Shown piece after piece: positions 52,321 through 60,789 of a stretch of DNA of 64,000 nt. Within the stretch, counting starts at the first letter, position 1, and every line of letters starts with the position of its first letter. The translations under genes and the position numbers were made by a program. The stretch is from Pseudomonas sp. ACN8 (GTDB taxonomy: Bacteria; Pseudomonadota; Gammaproteobacteria; Pseudomonadales; Pseudomonadaceae): the NCBI RefSeq assembly GCF_002303925.1, contig NZ_MRCS01000003.1:62001-126000 (forward strand). The letters run 5' to 3'. A model generated the notes under the pieces. It had not been told where the DNA came from and did no database searches. It worked only from the letters and a program-made list of their open reading frames with translations.

Positions 52321-52380
52321 ATGACTATTTCCCAATCTTTCTCCCAGCTTGACTGCCCCTACAAGCACCGTCTGAATTGA
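52321..52380 (+). CDS. Possible 19-codon leader ORF before the ABC operon
   Basis: The frame MTISQSFSQLDCPYKHRLN starts at ATG 52321, with AGAGGA eight bases upstream, and stops at 52380, 57 bases before the ATP-binding gene. There is no membrane segment or recognisable domain. It is well placed for a leader peptide, though it could also be the stub of a lost gene. The site looks better than chance, but translation is unproven. Confidence 0.35.
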   Translation: MTISQSFSQLDCPYKHRLN

Positions 52381-52437
52381 TCAAGACACGTACACCTGAA
52401 TTCTTGATCTTATGTCGTAATTGCAGCAGGAGGGATT

Positions 52438-53475
52438 ATGAGTCTTGGTGACGAGATACTCTCGGTAAAAAACATTTACAAGGTCTTTGGTGCTCAGCCA
52501 AAACTCGCGATGGAGATGCTGGCGCGCGGTGCTGATAAAAGTGAAATTTTCAGCAAAACCGGTCAAGTCGTTGGCGTTTTCGACGCCAGTTTCTCCGTAA
52601 AACGTGGAGAGATTTTTGTCATCATGGGGCTTTCCGGTTCCGGGAAATCGACGATGGTGCGCTTGTTCAATCGACTGATCGAGCCAACCTGCGGAACAAT
52701 CCATCTCAACGGCCGGGAAATCACCGGTCTGTCGGATGCCGATCTCCTCAGCGTTCGTCGCAAAGACATGAGCATGGTGTTTCAGTCGTTTGCCCTGATG
52801 CCCCACATGAGTGTGATCGACAACGTTGCTTTCGGCCTGGAAATCTCGGGGGTCGAGGAAAGCGAACGGCATAAACGTGCACTCGAGGCACTTAAACAGG
52901 TGGGGCTCGATGGCCACGCCTACAGCTACCCGCACCAACTGTCCGGCGGTATGCAACAGCGGGTAGGCCTGGCCCGAGCGCTGGCCAACGACCCAGCCAT
53001 CCTGCTGATGGACGAGGCCTTCTCGGCGCTCGACCCGTTGATTCGCCACGAAATGCAGGGCGAACTGATCCGCCTTCAGGCAGAACAGCATCGCACCATC
53101 ATCTTCATCTCCCATGACATTGACGAGGCGATTCGCATCGGCCATCGCATAGCGATCATGGAGGGTGGCCGGGTCGTACAGATCGGTACCCCGCAAGAGC
53201 TGCTTTGCAACCCGGTGAACGATTACGTCAGGGCTTTCTTCAAAGGGTTCGATGCCTCGAAGATCCTGAAGGCTGGCGATGTTGCCAGGATTTGTGCAGA
53301 GCATCCGTACGCCGTGGATCAATCCACGCCTACGCTGCGCGACGATGTACTCCTGCAGGACGTCTTTCACATCGTCGCCGATGCAGTTAATCCAGTTGCC
53401 GTCCTGGATCGCCAGGGTGTGTTCAAAGGCACGATCTCCAAGAGCCTACTGCTTCAGACAATGAGCCGACACTAA
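52438..53475 (+). CDS. proV: ProV-like ABC transporter ATP-binding protein (quaternary amine import)
   Basis: A 345-residue ATPase of the glycine betaine/proline betaine importer family. The N-terminal extension ([20 protein letters not shown]) is typical of ProV. Walker A is [10 protein letters not shown] (Lys70), the signature is [15 protein letters not shown], Walker B is [13 protein letters not shown], and the H-loop is ISHDIDE. The C-terminal third carries a partial CBS-type regulatory domain ([30 protein letters not shown]). AGGAGG is four bases before ATG. First gene of a three-gene import operon (proV-, proW-, proX-like), with the leader ORF and LysR box upstream. Confidence 0.9.
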   Translation: MSLGDEILSVKNIYKVFGAQPKLAMEMLARGADKSEIFSKTGQVVGVFDASFSVKRGEIFVIMGLSGSGKSTMVRLFNRLIEPTCGTIHLNGREITGLSDADLLSVRRKDMSMVFQSFALMPHMSVIDNVAFGLEISGVEESERHKRALEALKQVGLDGHAYSYPHQLSGGMQQRVGLARALANDPAILLMDEAFSALDPLIRHEMQGELIRLQAEQHRTIIFISHDIDEAIRIGHRIAIMEGGRVVQIGTPQELLCNPVNDYVRAFFKGFDASKILKAGDVARICAEHPYAVDQSTPTLRDDVLLQDVFHIVADAVNPVAVLDRQGVFKGTISKSLLLQTMSRH

Positions 53476-53523
53476 TAGTCTCTATTAGCTGGCTTGCCAG
53501 GCTCGGACATTCAGGTGATTAGC

Positions 53524-54489
53524 ATGAACGAATTCAGTTTTCTCGACCCGTTTCAATCCATCAACATCCCTTTGGGCCAATGGGTAGAAATTGCCCTGAA
53601 TTATCTGGTTCATAATTTCCGCGAGGTATTCCGCTCGATTAGATGGCCAATCGACCAGGTACTTAATGGTATTCAGTTCGGACTGTTGGCTATTCCTCCC
53701 TCGATATTCATTATTATCGCGACGCTCTTCGGCTGGCAGGTAGGAGGGAAAAAGATCGGAGTCCTTTGCCTCGTCACCCTCACCCTCTTGGGCGTGATCG
53801 GCGTATGGAGTGACGCCATGATCACCCTCGCGCTGGTGCTCACTTCACTGTTTTTCTGTGCCGTCATTGGCATACCGCTGGGTGTCCTGTGTGCCCGCAG
53901 TGACCGGCTGGAGATGCTTCTGCGGCCAGTGCTCGACGCCATGCAAACACTGCCTGCTTTTGTTTATCTGGTACCCGTGGTGATGCTGTTTGGCATCGGC
54001 AACGTACCGGGGGTCCTGGTCACGATCATCTTTTCGGTAGCGCCACTGGTCAGGCTCACCAATCTGGGAATTCGCCAGGTGCCGGAAGACAAGGTTGAGG
54101 CCGCCCGGGCTTTCGGATGTACCCCACGCCAGATGCTGAGGCGAGTTCAACTTCCTTTGGCTGCACCAACAATCATGGCGGGCTTGAATCAGGCATTGAT
54201 GTTGTCACTGTCGATGGTGGTGATCGCATCGATGATTTCGGTTGGTGGGCTGGGGATGATGGTGCTTCGCGGGATTGGCCGCCTTGACATGGGCTTGGCA
54301 ACCGTCGGTGGCCTGGGCCTGGTATTGCTGGCGATTTTCCTTGACCGCCTGACCCAGGCGATGGGCGAGCGCAGTAACAGAGCCACCAAAGGTGAGCACT
54401 GGTACCAGACCGGCCCGGCGGGTGTCATCTATCGCCTGAAGAGAAAAAACACGGTTACGAAAATGGAAGTCAGCCCCAAAGAAAGCTAA
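53524..54489 (+). CDS. proW: ProW-like ABC transporter permease
   Basis: A 321-residue inner-membrane permease for betaine-type solutes. It has a long N-terminal region (FSFLDPFQSINIPLGQWVEIALNYLVHNFREVF) typical of ProW, ~6-7 helices and the EAA loop EDKVEAARAFGCTPRQMLRRVQLPLAAPTIMAGLNQALM (~205-240). The end has a polar tail. ATG 53524 is chosen for the direct start MNEFSFLDPF and the AGGTGAT upstream; an in-frame ATG at 53494 would add ten residues. Second gene of the operon, with 48 bases from the ATPase stop. Confidence 0.88.
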   Translation: MNEFSFLDPFQSINIPLGQWVEIALNYLVHNFREVFRSIRWPIDQVLNGIQFGLLAIPPSIFIIIATLFGWQVGGKKIGVLCLVTLTLLGVIGVWSDAMITLALVLTSLFFCAVIGIPLGVLCARSDRLEMLLRPVLDAMQTLPAFVYLVPVVMLFGIGNVPGVLVTIIFSVAPLVRLTNLGIRQVPEDKVEAARAFGCTPRQMLRRVQLPLAAPTIMAGLNQALMLSLSMVVIASMISVGGLGMMVLRGIGRLDMGLATVGGLGLVLLAIFLDRLTQAMGERSNRATKGEHWYQTGPAGVIYRLKRKNTVTKMEVSPKES

Positions 54490-54557
54490 CTGCGCTAAGC
54501 GGCGCGTCGTGAACCAAAAGAAATGCCAACTTAGTAATCCAGCCAAGGTAAACAATA

Positions 54558-55601
54558 ATGAACTTCACAACAGTCGGAATAAAACAGAAATTCATTCACT
54601 CTGTGGCGCTTTTAGTACTGGCGGTTTCACCTGTTTTCGCATCGGCCGCCACCGCGCAGTTGCCTGGAAAAGGGGTGTCGATCACTCCCATTTTCCCGTC
54701 AATCGCCGAAGAGCGATTCCGCGGAGAAATTGCAATGGCGGGACTCAAGGAGTTGGGCTACGACGTTGAGACGCCCAAGGAAACCGAGTACTCCACCATG
54801 ATGGTGGCGATTTCCAATGGCGACGCCGATTTCTCGGTACATCTGTGGGAGGAACTGCACAAATCTTTCTACCAGAAGGCCGGCGGCGATGAGACGATGG
54901 TGAAAACCGGCGACATTATGCCGGGCGTGTTGCAGGGCTACATGATTGACAAGAAAACGGCTGATGAACACCACATCACCTCTATAGAAGATTTACAGAA
55001 ACCGGAAATCGCCAAACTGTTCGATGCCAATGGTGACGGTAAAGCTGACCTCACTGGTTGCAACCCTGGTTGGGGCTGTGAGCTCATCATTGCCCACCAC
55101 ATGAAAGCCTATGGCCTGGAAAAGAGCGTAACCAATAACCAGGGCTCCTACTTTGCGCTGATGGCCGACACCATCGCTCGTTATAAACAAGGCAAGCCAA
55201 TTCTCTATTACACCTGGGTGCCTCAGTGGATCTCCGGTGTGCTGGTCGAAGGTAAGGATGTTGTCTGGCTGACCGTGCCGCGTACGGATCTTCCAGGCGG
55301 CAAAAACGATGTCAACACTACCTTCAATGGTAAAAACCTTGGTTTCGCGGTAGACAGTGTCAAAGCGGTGATCAACAAAGAGTTCGCCGAGAAAAATCCG
55401 GCGGCCGTGAAGTTCCTGTCGGAAATGCAGATCACTACCGACGATGAAAGCGCGCAAAATCTCAAAATGCACGATGGCGAAAAAAGTGCAGCTGACATTA
55501 CCCGGCACGCCAAAGAATGGATCGCGGCTCATCGCGCGAAATACGACAGCTGGCTGGCAGACGCACGCGCCGCGGCAAATACCGCCACCGCAAAGAACTA
55601 G
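54558..55601 (+). CDS. proX: ProX-like periplasmic betaine-binding protein
   Basis: A 347-residue precursor with a signal peptide ending near residue 31 (VSPVFASA). It closely resembles E. coli ProX: TGCNPGWGCE, NNQGSYFALMADTIARYKQGKP, YYTWVPQW and VVWLTVPRTDLPG. The three aromatic residues of the betaine cage are present as Trp97 (in HLWEEL), Trp172 (in GWGCE) and Trp220 (in YYTW). It should bind quaternary ammonium ligands such as glycine betaine, proline betaine or carnitine. Last gene of the proVWX-like operon, followed by a terminator at 55623. This is the strongest hint for the substrate class of the island. Confidence 0.9.
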   Translation: MNFTTVGIKQKFIHSVALLVLAVSPVFASAATAQLPGKGVSITPIFPSIAEERFRGEIAMAGLKELGYDVETPKETEYSTMMVAISNGDADFSVHLWEELHKSFYQKAGGDETMVKTGDIMPGVLQGYMIDKKTADEHHITSIEDLQKPEIAKLFDANGDGKADLTGCNPGWGCELIIAHHMKAYGLEKSVTNNQGSYFALMADTIARYKQGKPILYYTWVPQWISGVLVEGKDVVWLTVPRTDLPGGKNDVNTTFNGKNLGFAVDSVKAVINKEFAEKNPAAVKFLSEMQITTDDESAQNLKMHDGEKSAADITRHAKEWIAAHRAKYDSWLADARAAANTATAKN

Positions 55602-55622
55602 TCCCCTCTTATAAAGCTGCGT

Positions 55623-55653
55623 AAAAGGTTGTCCTTCACCGGGCAACTTTTTT
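55623..55653 (+). terminator. Rho-independent terminator of the ABC operon
   Basis: GTTGTCC and GGGCAAC form a 7-bp stem (one G-U pair) with A-runs and six T in a row (55648-55653), starting 22 bases after the binding-protein stop. Confidence 0.7.
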
Positions 55654-55688
55654 ATCCGTTTCGGCGTTCATCACTCGGGAATATTGAA

Positions 55689-57038
55689 ATGCAGTTGTAT
55701 TCATTCGTCCAGAATTTCAGTTACAAGGACGCGCCCCTGCATACACGCGAGTTGGTTAAAACTTGCCTGCTCGACATCATTGGCGTGGCCGCCGGAGCTC
55801 GCAATAATCAAACCAGTGTGATGCTCAAAACCTACGCTGACACTCACTACTCTGCCAACAAGCTGTCCAGCCGCCTTTGGTTCGACGGCAGAGCCGTACA
55901 TCCACTGGGCGCCGCGTATGCCGGCGGTTTCTGCGTTGATAGCCTGGATGCACATGAAGGCCACTTCACCTCCAAGGGGCATGCGGGTGCAACCGTTGTC
56001 CCGGCCATTGTGGCATTGGTAGACGCGTATCGCAGTCAGGGCAAAGACATCAGCGGCGAAGAATTCCTCAGCGCACTGTGCATCGGTTACGAGACTGCCT
56101 TGCGGGCGGGCCAGGCATTGATGGCCACCGCCCCTGAATATCATGCCTCAGGCGCCTTTTCCGGGATCGGGGTCGTTTGCGCCGGAGCCCGCCTGCTGAA
56201 GCTTGATGAAACGACTTTCCGTCATGCGCTGGGTATCGCGGAATACTTCGGCCCGAGGTGCCCGATGATGCGCCTGGTGAGCTTTCCGACGATGTTGCGC
56301 GATGCCCACGGCGCCGGGGCGTATGCCGGACTGAACGCATTACTGATGGCACAGCTCGGTGTCACTGGCGCTCCAGCCGCCACCGTTGAACCGTTGGAGA
56401 TTTCCACTTTCTGGCAGGACATCGGAACCCGTTGGGAGATCGACGAGCAATATTTCAAACCGTGGCCGGTATGTCGCTGGGCGCAACCGGCACTCACGGC
56501 CATGACCGATCTGATGCGAGCACATCCTGTCATCACTGCTGAGTTGATCGAGACCATCGATGTCGAGACATTTCACGAGTCTGTGTGCCTGCAGGGGCAT
56601 TTTCCGAAGAATGCGGACGAGGCCCAATACGCGCTGGCATTCCCACTGGCCGCCTTGATCGTTCGTGGAAAGCTGGGCCCTGACGAAGTCACCGGGGACT
56701 CCATTCATGCGCCGGACATCCTGAATATCAGCGCGAAGATAACCCTTCATGAGGCGCCCGACCTGTCCGCCAGGTTCCCTGAGGAAATCCTCTCCCGCGT
56801 CACCGTCACCCTGAAAGACGGCACGCGTCTGACGAGCCCAACCGCGACGGCCAAGGGCGACCCCGGCAACCCTCTGTCGAGTGCCGAACTCACGGCTAAA
56901 TATCATTTGCTGGCGGATGACAGCCTGGGATCCGCGGTCAGCAACGCGATCAAGAGCAGTGTTGAAGCACTGCCTGAGAGCGGTGACTGCCGGTCATTCT
57001 TTGACTTGTTGCTGTCTGCGCCAAAAACCGCTGTCTAG
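55689..57038 (+). CDS. MmgE/PrpD-family protein
   Basis: A 449-residue member of the 2-methylcitrate dehydratase-like family: LYSFVQNFSYKDAPLHTRELVKTCLLDIIGVAAGARNN start, LDAHEGHFTSKGHAGATVVPAIVALVD (~95-122), a mid-section with AGARLLKLDETTFRHALGIAEYFGPR and a C-terminal domain. Classical PrpD dehydrates 2-methylcitrate; many relatives in catabolic islands have unknown substrates (cis-aconitate, carnitine or other hydroxy acids). ATG 55689 is used, because GGGAA lies upstream; an in-frame ATG at 55629 overlaps the terminator. It lies after the ABC operon terminator, so it may have its own promoter. Confidence 0.83.
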   Translation: MQLYSFVQNFSYKDAPLHTRELVKTCLLDIIGVAAGARNNQTSVMLKTYADTHYSANKLSSRLWFDGRAVHPLGAAYAGGFCVDSLDAHEGHFTSKGHAGATVVPAIVALVDAYRSQGKDISGEEFLSALCIGYETALRAGQALMATAPEYHASGAFSGIGVVCAGARLLKLDETTFRHALGIAEYFGPRCPMMRLVSFPTMLRDAHGAGAYAGLNALLMAQLGVTGAPAATVEPLEISTFWQDIGTRWEIDEQYFKPWPVCRWAQPALTAMTDLMRAHPVITAELIETIDVETFHESVCLQGHFPKNADEAQYALAFPLAALIVRGKLGPDEVTGDSIHAPDILNISAKITLHEAPDLSARFPEEILSRVTVTLKDGTRLTSPTATAKGDPGNPLSSAELTAKYHLLADDSLGSAVSNAIKSSVEALPESGDCRSFFDLLLSAPKTAV

Positions 57039-57086
57039 ATTGAGCAACGGTTTCGTAGCTATTGGTAAAGGTGTCAAAGAGGGCTT

Positions 57087-58121
57087 ATGCCATTCGTATT
57101 CGAGAGCGTGCTTAAAGACAAGAACATGGGGTACTCCTGTACGGCGCAGAAACCAATAAAGCCGCCGGCGGTGACTCGTGTAGCGTTCGTGCTTTTGAAC
57201 AATTTCTCGATGATGTCGTTCACCGGCGCTATCGATGCGCTGGTGACCGCCAACCTGATTAGCTCGACGCCGGCGTTTGAGGTGTTGACGGTCGGCATCA
57301 AGAACCGTCTTGTGATGAGCGATCTGGGAATCGCCATTTCAGCGGACCTGGAGTTATCCCAACTACCGGATCGCATCGACGTTCTCATTGTCGCGGGTGG
57401 TTTGCGAGTGAAGCTGATCAGCGACCCGCTGTTACGGCGCAAGCTACGTAACGTCGCCTCTCTTGGCGCGACCATGGGCGGTTTGTGGAATGGTGCGTTT
57501 TTTCTGGCGGAAGCTCAGTTGATGGACGGTGTCGAGTGTGCCTTCCATCCAGATGGGCGAGCGATGATGGAGGATGTTTTCCCCAAAGTCCTGGTCACTT
57601 GTCGGACTCACGTATTGGATAGAAACCGTATCACATGCGCCGGTGCCAGCAGTTCGTTACGCATGATGCTGGAGCTCATCACCGCTAAACAAGGCGTGTC
57701 GCTGACCCACGCTGTCGAGGAAATACTCGGTTGCGATCAAACCGCTGAAGTCTCCGGGATATCGACTGTCATCGTTGACACTGACCCCACCTTGCCACAA
57801 ACCCTGAAGCTCGCTTTAGAACTGATGCAAAAGAACATCGAAGAGCCACTATCGATCGACGAACTGGCTGAATGTGTGAAAATTTCCCGACGACAATTGG
57901 AGCGGCGCTTCTGCCGTTTCGTGGGCGCCACGCCCACACGCTACTACCTTGAGCTGCGCTTGACTCGAGCACGACAGCTTATTCTGCAGAGCAATCGGCC
58001 GATCACCGATATCGCGATTGCGACCGGCTTCTGTAGTTTCGCCAACTTCCATATGCGCTTTCGTGACTTCTTTGGCGTAGCGCCAAGCAGTTATAGAGCG
58101 ACGTATGAGCGCAGGCGCTGA
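57087..58121 (+). CDS. GlxA-type AraC transcriptional regulator
   Basis: A 344-residue regulator with the same layout as the one at 44.2 kb: an N-terminal DJ-1/PfpI-like domain (VTRVAFVLLNNFSMMSFTGAIDALVTANLI, DRIDVLIVAGG, MGGLWNGAFFLAEAQLMDGVECAFHPDGR) and C-terminal tandem HTH (EEPLSIDELAECVKISRRQLERRFCRFVGATPTRYYLELRLTRA, PITDIAIATGFCSFANFHMRFRDFFGVAPSSYR). Such regulators sense betaine-type compounds. AGAGGG precedes ATG 57087 closely; ATG 57126 is an alternative. Two GlxA-type regulators in one island is unusual. Confidence 0.87.
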   Translation: MPFVFESVLKDKNMGYSCTAQKPIKPPAVTRVAFVLLNNFSMMSFTGAIDALVTANLISSTPAFEVLTVGIKNRLVMSDLGIAISADLELSQLPDRIDVLIVAGGLRVKLISDPLLRRKLRNVASLGATMGGLWNGAFFLAEAQLMDGVECAFHPDGRAMMEDVFPKVLVTCRTHVLDRNRITCAGASSSLRMMLELITAKQGVSLTHAVEEILGCDQTAEVSGISTVIVDTDPTLPQTLKLALELMQKNIEEPLSIDELAECVKISRRQLERRFCRFVGATPTRYYLELRLTRARQLILQSNRPITDIAIATGFCSFANFHMRFRDFFGVAPSSYRATYERRR

Positions 58122-58217
58122 GTTTCGAAGCCCGGGCACGAAAAAAACATACGAAACCCGCACTGTCCAAGCCGAGTAACCGGTGGCTGACATCATCGAT
58201 AAGGATTACCGAGAATC

Positions 58218-59369
58218 ATGAATGCTCCATCGTCGGTGTTGATAACCACGGCTAACCACAGCGAGCGGATGTCTACACGCATTGCCTTCCTCATCGCGGG
58301 CTTGCTCATGTCCGCTTGGGCGCCTCTGGTTCCATTGGTCAAGGCACGCGCCGGCCTGGACGATGGCGGCCTGGGGTTGCTGCTGCTTGGCCTTGGCGGT
58401 GGATCTATTGTGGCCATGCCCTTCGCCGGCTATCTCACTGCACACTATGGATGCCGACCGGTCGTAATCTGGGCGACGATTGTCTTGTGTGCCGTTCTTG
58501 CGCTGTTGAGCACCGTGACCTGGCTGCCGGGCTTGGTCATCGCTGTCATTATCTTCGGTGCCAGTATGGGCATGCTTGATTGCGCCATGAACATACAGTC
58601 CGTCATCGTCGAGAAAAACAGCGGGCAGGCGCTTCAGTCCGGCTTCCATGGCCTTTACAGCGTCGGAGGCATCGTGGGCGCCGGGGCCATGACCGCTTTA
58701 TTGACCTTGGGGCTGGATCCACTGATTGCGGCGCTCTGTATCGTTGCCACCGTTTTGGGATCGCTTTACAAGGCCGCGCCTGCTTTGCTGACTTATGGCA
58801 CTGAACGGGGTGGGCCATTGTTCGCGGTGCCCAGAGGTATCGTGCTGCTTTTAGGGACGCTCTGCTTCATCGTCTTCCTCACCGAAGGTGCAATGCTTGA
58901 CTGGAGCGCAGTCTTCCTTGTCTCAAACCGAGGGTTAGAGCCGAGCATCGCCGGTTTGGGCTACGCATCCTTCGCCGCGGCGATGACGGTGGGCCGCCTG
59001 ACGGGGGACGCCATCGTCAGCAAACTGGGCGGCGTACGCGTCGTTGCGCTTGGCGGGCTTTGCGCAGCCGCGGGCATGATCGTGTCGCTTGGAATCGATG
59101 GCTGGCCCGCGTCCTTGATCGGCTACGCCCTGGTCGGGGCTGGCTGCTCGAACATTGTCCCGGTGCTCTTTACCGCTGTAGGCCGGCAGCAACGTATGCC
59201 ACAGGCGGTAGCCATCCCCGCTGTCATCTCGATGGGCTACGCGGGCATTCTGATCGGTCCCGTGTTTATTGGGGCGGTCGCCCATCTGAGCACCTTGTCG
59301 TTCGCTCTGGGCGGCCTGATTGTCTTCCTCGTTTTTGTCAGTGCAACAGCACGATTTCTTCGTAATTGA
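58218..59369 (+). CDS. MFS transporter (YbjJ-like)
   Basis: A 383-residue inner-membrane carrier with ~12 helices. RIAFLIAGLLMSAWAPLVPLVKARAGLDDGGLGLLLLGLGGGSIVAMPFAGYLTAHYGCRP is the start seen in the YbjJ/FucP-like MFS branch. GFHGLYSVGGIVGAGAM and FLTEGAMLDWSAVFLVSNRG (~225-244) are typical. The export or import direction is unknown. It follows the GlxA-type regulator by 97 bases on the same strand and may be its target. Start uncertain: ATG 58218 or ATG 58269 (MSTRIAF). Confidence 0.83.
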   Translation: MNAPSSVLITTANHSERMSTRIAFLIAGLLMSAWAPLVPLVKARAGLDDGGLGLLLLGLGGGSIVAMPFAGYLTAHYGCRPVVIWATIVLCAVLALLSTVTWLPGLVIAVIIFGASMGMLDCAMNIQSVIVEKNSGQALQSGFHGLYSVGGIVGAGAMTALLTLGLDPLIAALCIVATVLGSLYKAAPALLTYGTERGGPLFAVPRGIVLLLGTLCFIVFLTEGAMLDWSAVFLVSNRGLEPSIAGLGYASFAAAMTVGRLTGDAIVSKLGGVRVVALGGLCAAAGMIVSLGIDGWPASLIGYALVGAGCSNIVPVLFTAVGRQQRMPQAVAIPAVISMGYAGILIGPVFIGAVAHLSTLSFALGGLIVFLVFVSATARFLRN

Positions 59370-59612
59370 CCCAATCGTTTCCGGCACGATTTCAGCATTG
59401 GCCATTGCGAATCGAACTCCTCGTCCAGAAAACCAGTCGGCCTTGGTGATCCGCTGTGTATCACAGTGTGTCAGCGCGACACCTCGATACACAGACTTTC
59501 ATCCGGCCGACGATCGGACACAGGCCAGATACGTTGCCACGCTTCAATGCATGCAAGGTATGAAGGGGCTCGCACGGAACCCCTGACCCATGGCTGGTAA
59601 AGGAGAGATCCC

Positions 59613-60680
59613 ATGAAGATGGCACTGCGCAACAGCAACCCCGGCAAGACTCGCCGCCACTTGGTCGGTCCTTCGATCCTCGTACTGTCGCTATTCGGCG
59701 TGCTCGGCGCGGCCCACGCACAAACGGCCGTCACCGCGCAGCCCGCAGTGGCCCCTGCCGGTACCACCCAGGCGGCGCCCTCGCCGTTCGGCCCGCTCAA
59801 GCATGTCAACGCCGGATTGCTGGACGTGGCGTACGCCGAAACAGGCCCGGCCGATGGGCCGGTGGTGATCCTGCTGCACGGCTGGCCGTATGACATTCAC
59901 AGCTATGACGAAGTCGCGCCCTTGCTGGCCGCCAAGGGTTATCGGGTGCTGATGCCCTATGCCCGTGGTTATGGCGATACGCATTTCCTGTCCGACAAGA
60001 CCCTGCGCAATGGCCAACCGGCTGCGCTGGCCAGTGATGTCATCGATTTCATGGACGCCCTGAAAATCAAGCAAGCGGTGCTCGGGGGTTACGACTGGGG
60101 TGCGCGTTCGGCCGACATTGTCTCGGCGTTGTGGCCGGAGCGGGTCAAGGCGCTGGTCTCGGTCAGCGGCTATCTGATCGGCAACCAGGCCGCCGGCAAG
60201 AATCCGCTGCCACCCAAGGCGGAATTGCAGTGGTGGTATCAGTTCTACTTCGCCACTGACCGTGGTCGCGCCGGTTACGAGAAGAACACCCACGACTTCG
60301 CCAAATTGATCTGGCAACTGGCTTCGCCGAAATGGGCGTTCGATGACGCCACCTTCGACCGCAGTGCCAAGGCCCTGGACAACCCCGACCATGTCGACAT
60401 CACCGTGTTCAACTACCGATGGCGCCTGGGCCTGGTCCAGGGCGAGAGCCGATACGAAGCGCTGGAGCAGAAATTGGCCACGGCGCCGTCCATCAGCGTG
60501 CCGACCATTACCCTTGAAGGCGATGCCAACGGCGCACCGCACCCGGCGCCTGAAGACTATGCCAAGCGCTTCACCGGTAAATACGAATTCCGGCTGATCA
60601 ATGGCGGCATCGGCCATAACCTGCCGCAGGAAGATCCGCAGGCATTCGCCAAGGCGGTGATTGATGCCGATCACCTCTGA
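59613..60680 (+). CDS. Secreted alpha/beta hydrolase (epoxide-hydrolase/dehalogenase-like)
   Basis: A 355-residue precursor with a long signal peptide ending near residue 36 (LFGVLGAAHAQ). The fold shows the oxyanion HGWP (LLHGWPYDIHSY, ~92-103), a nucleophile elbow GGYDWGARSADI with Asp (~153-158) and the catalytic His in NGGIGHNLPQE (~332). An Asp nucleophile with HGxP fits epoxide hydrolases or haloalkane dehalogenases. Acting in the periplasm is unusual for this group. It precedes the DUF1254 and YcaC-like genes on the same strand; a shared role in handling an exogenous substrate is possible. Confidence 0.85.
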   Translation: MKMALRNSNPGKTRRHLVGPSILVLSLFGVLGAAHAQTAVTAQPAVAPAGTTQAAPSPFGPLKHVNAGLLDVAYAETGPADGPVVILLHGWPYDIHSYDEVAPLLAAKGYRVLMPYARGYGDTHFLSDKTLRNGQPAALASDVIDFMDALKIKQAVLGGYDWGARSADIVSALWPERVKALVSVSGYLIGNQAAGKNPLPPKAELQWWYQFYFATDRGRAGYEKNTHDFAKLIWQLASPKWAFDDATFDRSAKALDNPDHVDITVFNYRWRLGLVQGESRYEALEQKLATAPSISVPTITLEGDANGAPHPAPEDYAKRFTGKYEFRLINGGIGHNLPQEDPQAFAKAVIDADHL

Positions 60681-60789
60681 GGTCGATCTGACGTCCTCAC
60701 GCCTGCGTTGAGCAGCACCGGGGTAAAGATGAGCTATCTTGATAACGAATCACCTGCATCAGGTGACTGCGAACAAGTAAGGACGCTTT

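Larger units (their letters stand above)
51989..52437. promoter_or_regulatory. lysR-ABC divergent region
   Basis: A 449-base gap with the LysR box at 52175-52191 and a small leader ORF at 52321-52380. The AT-rich stretch 52250-52310 suits a promoter. Apart from these I see no gene. Confidence 0.55.

Noticed and set aside
59691-60674. A 327-codon frame opposite the alpha/beta hydrolase
   Set aside because: The hydrolase motifs (HGWP, GYDWG, GIGHN) lie on the + strand; the opposite frame has none.
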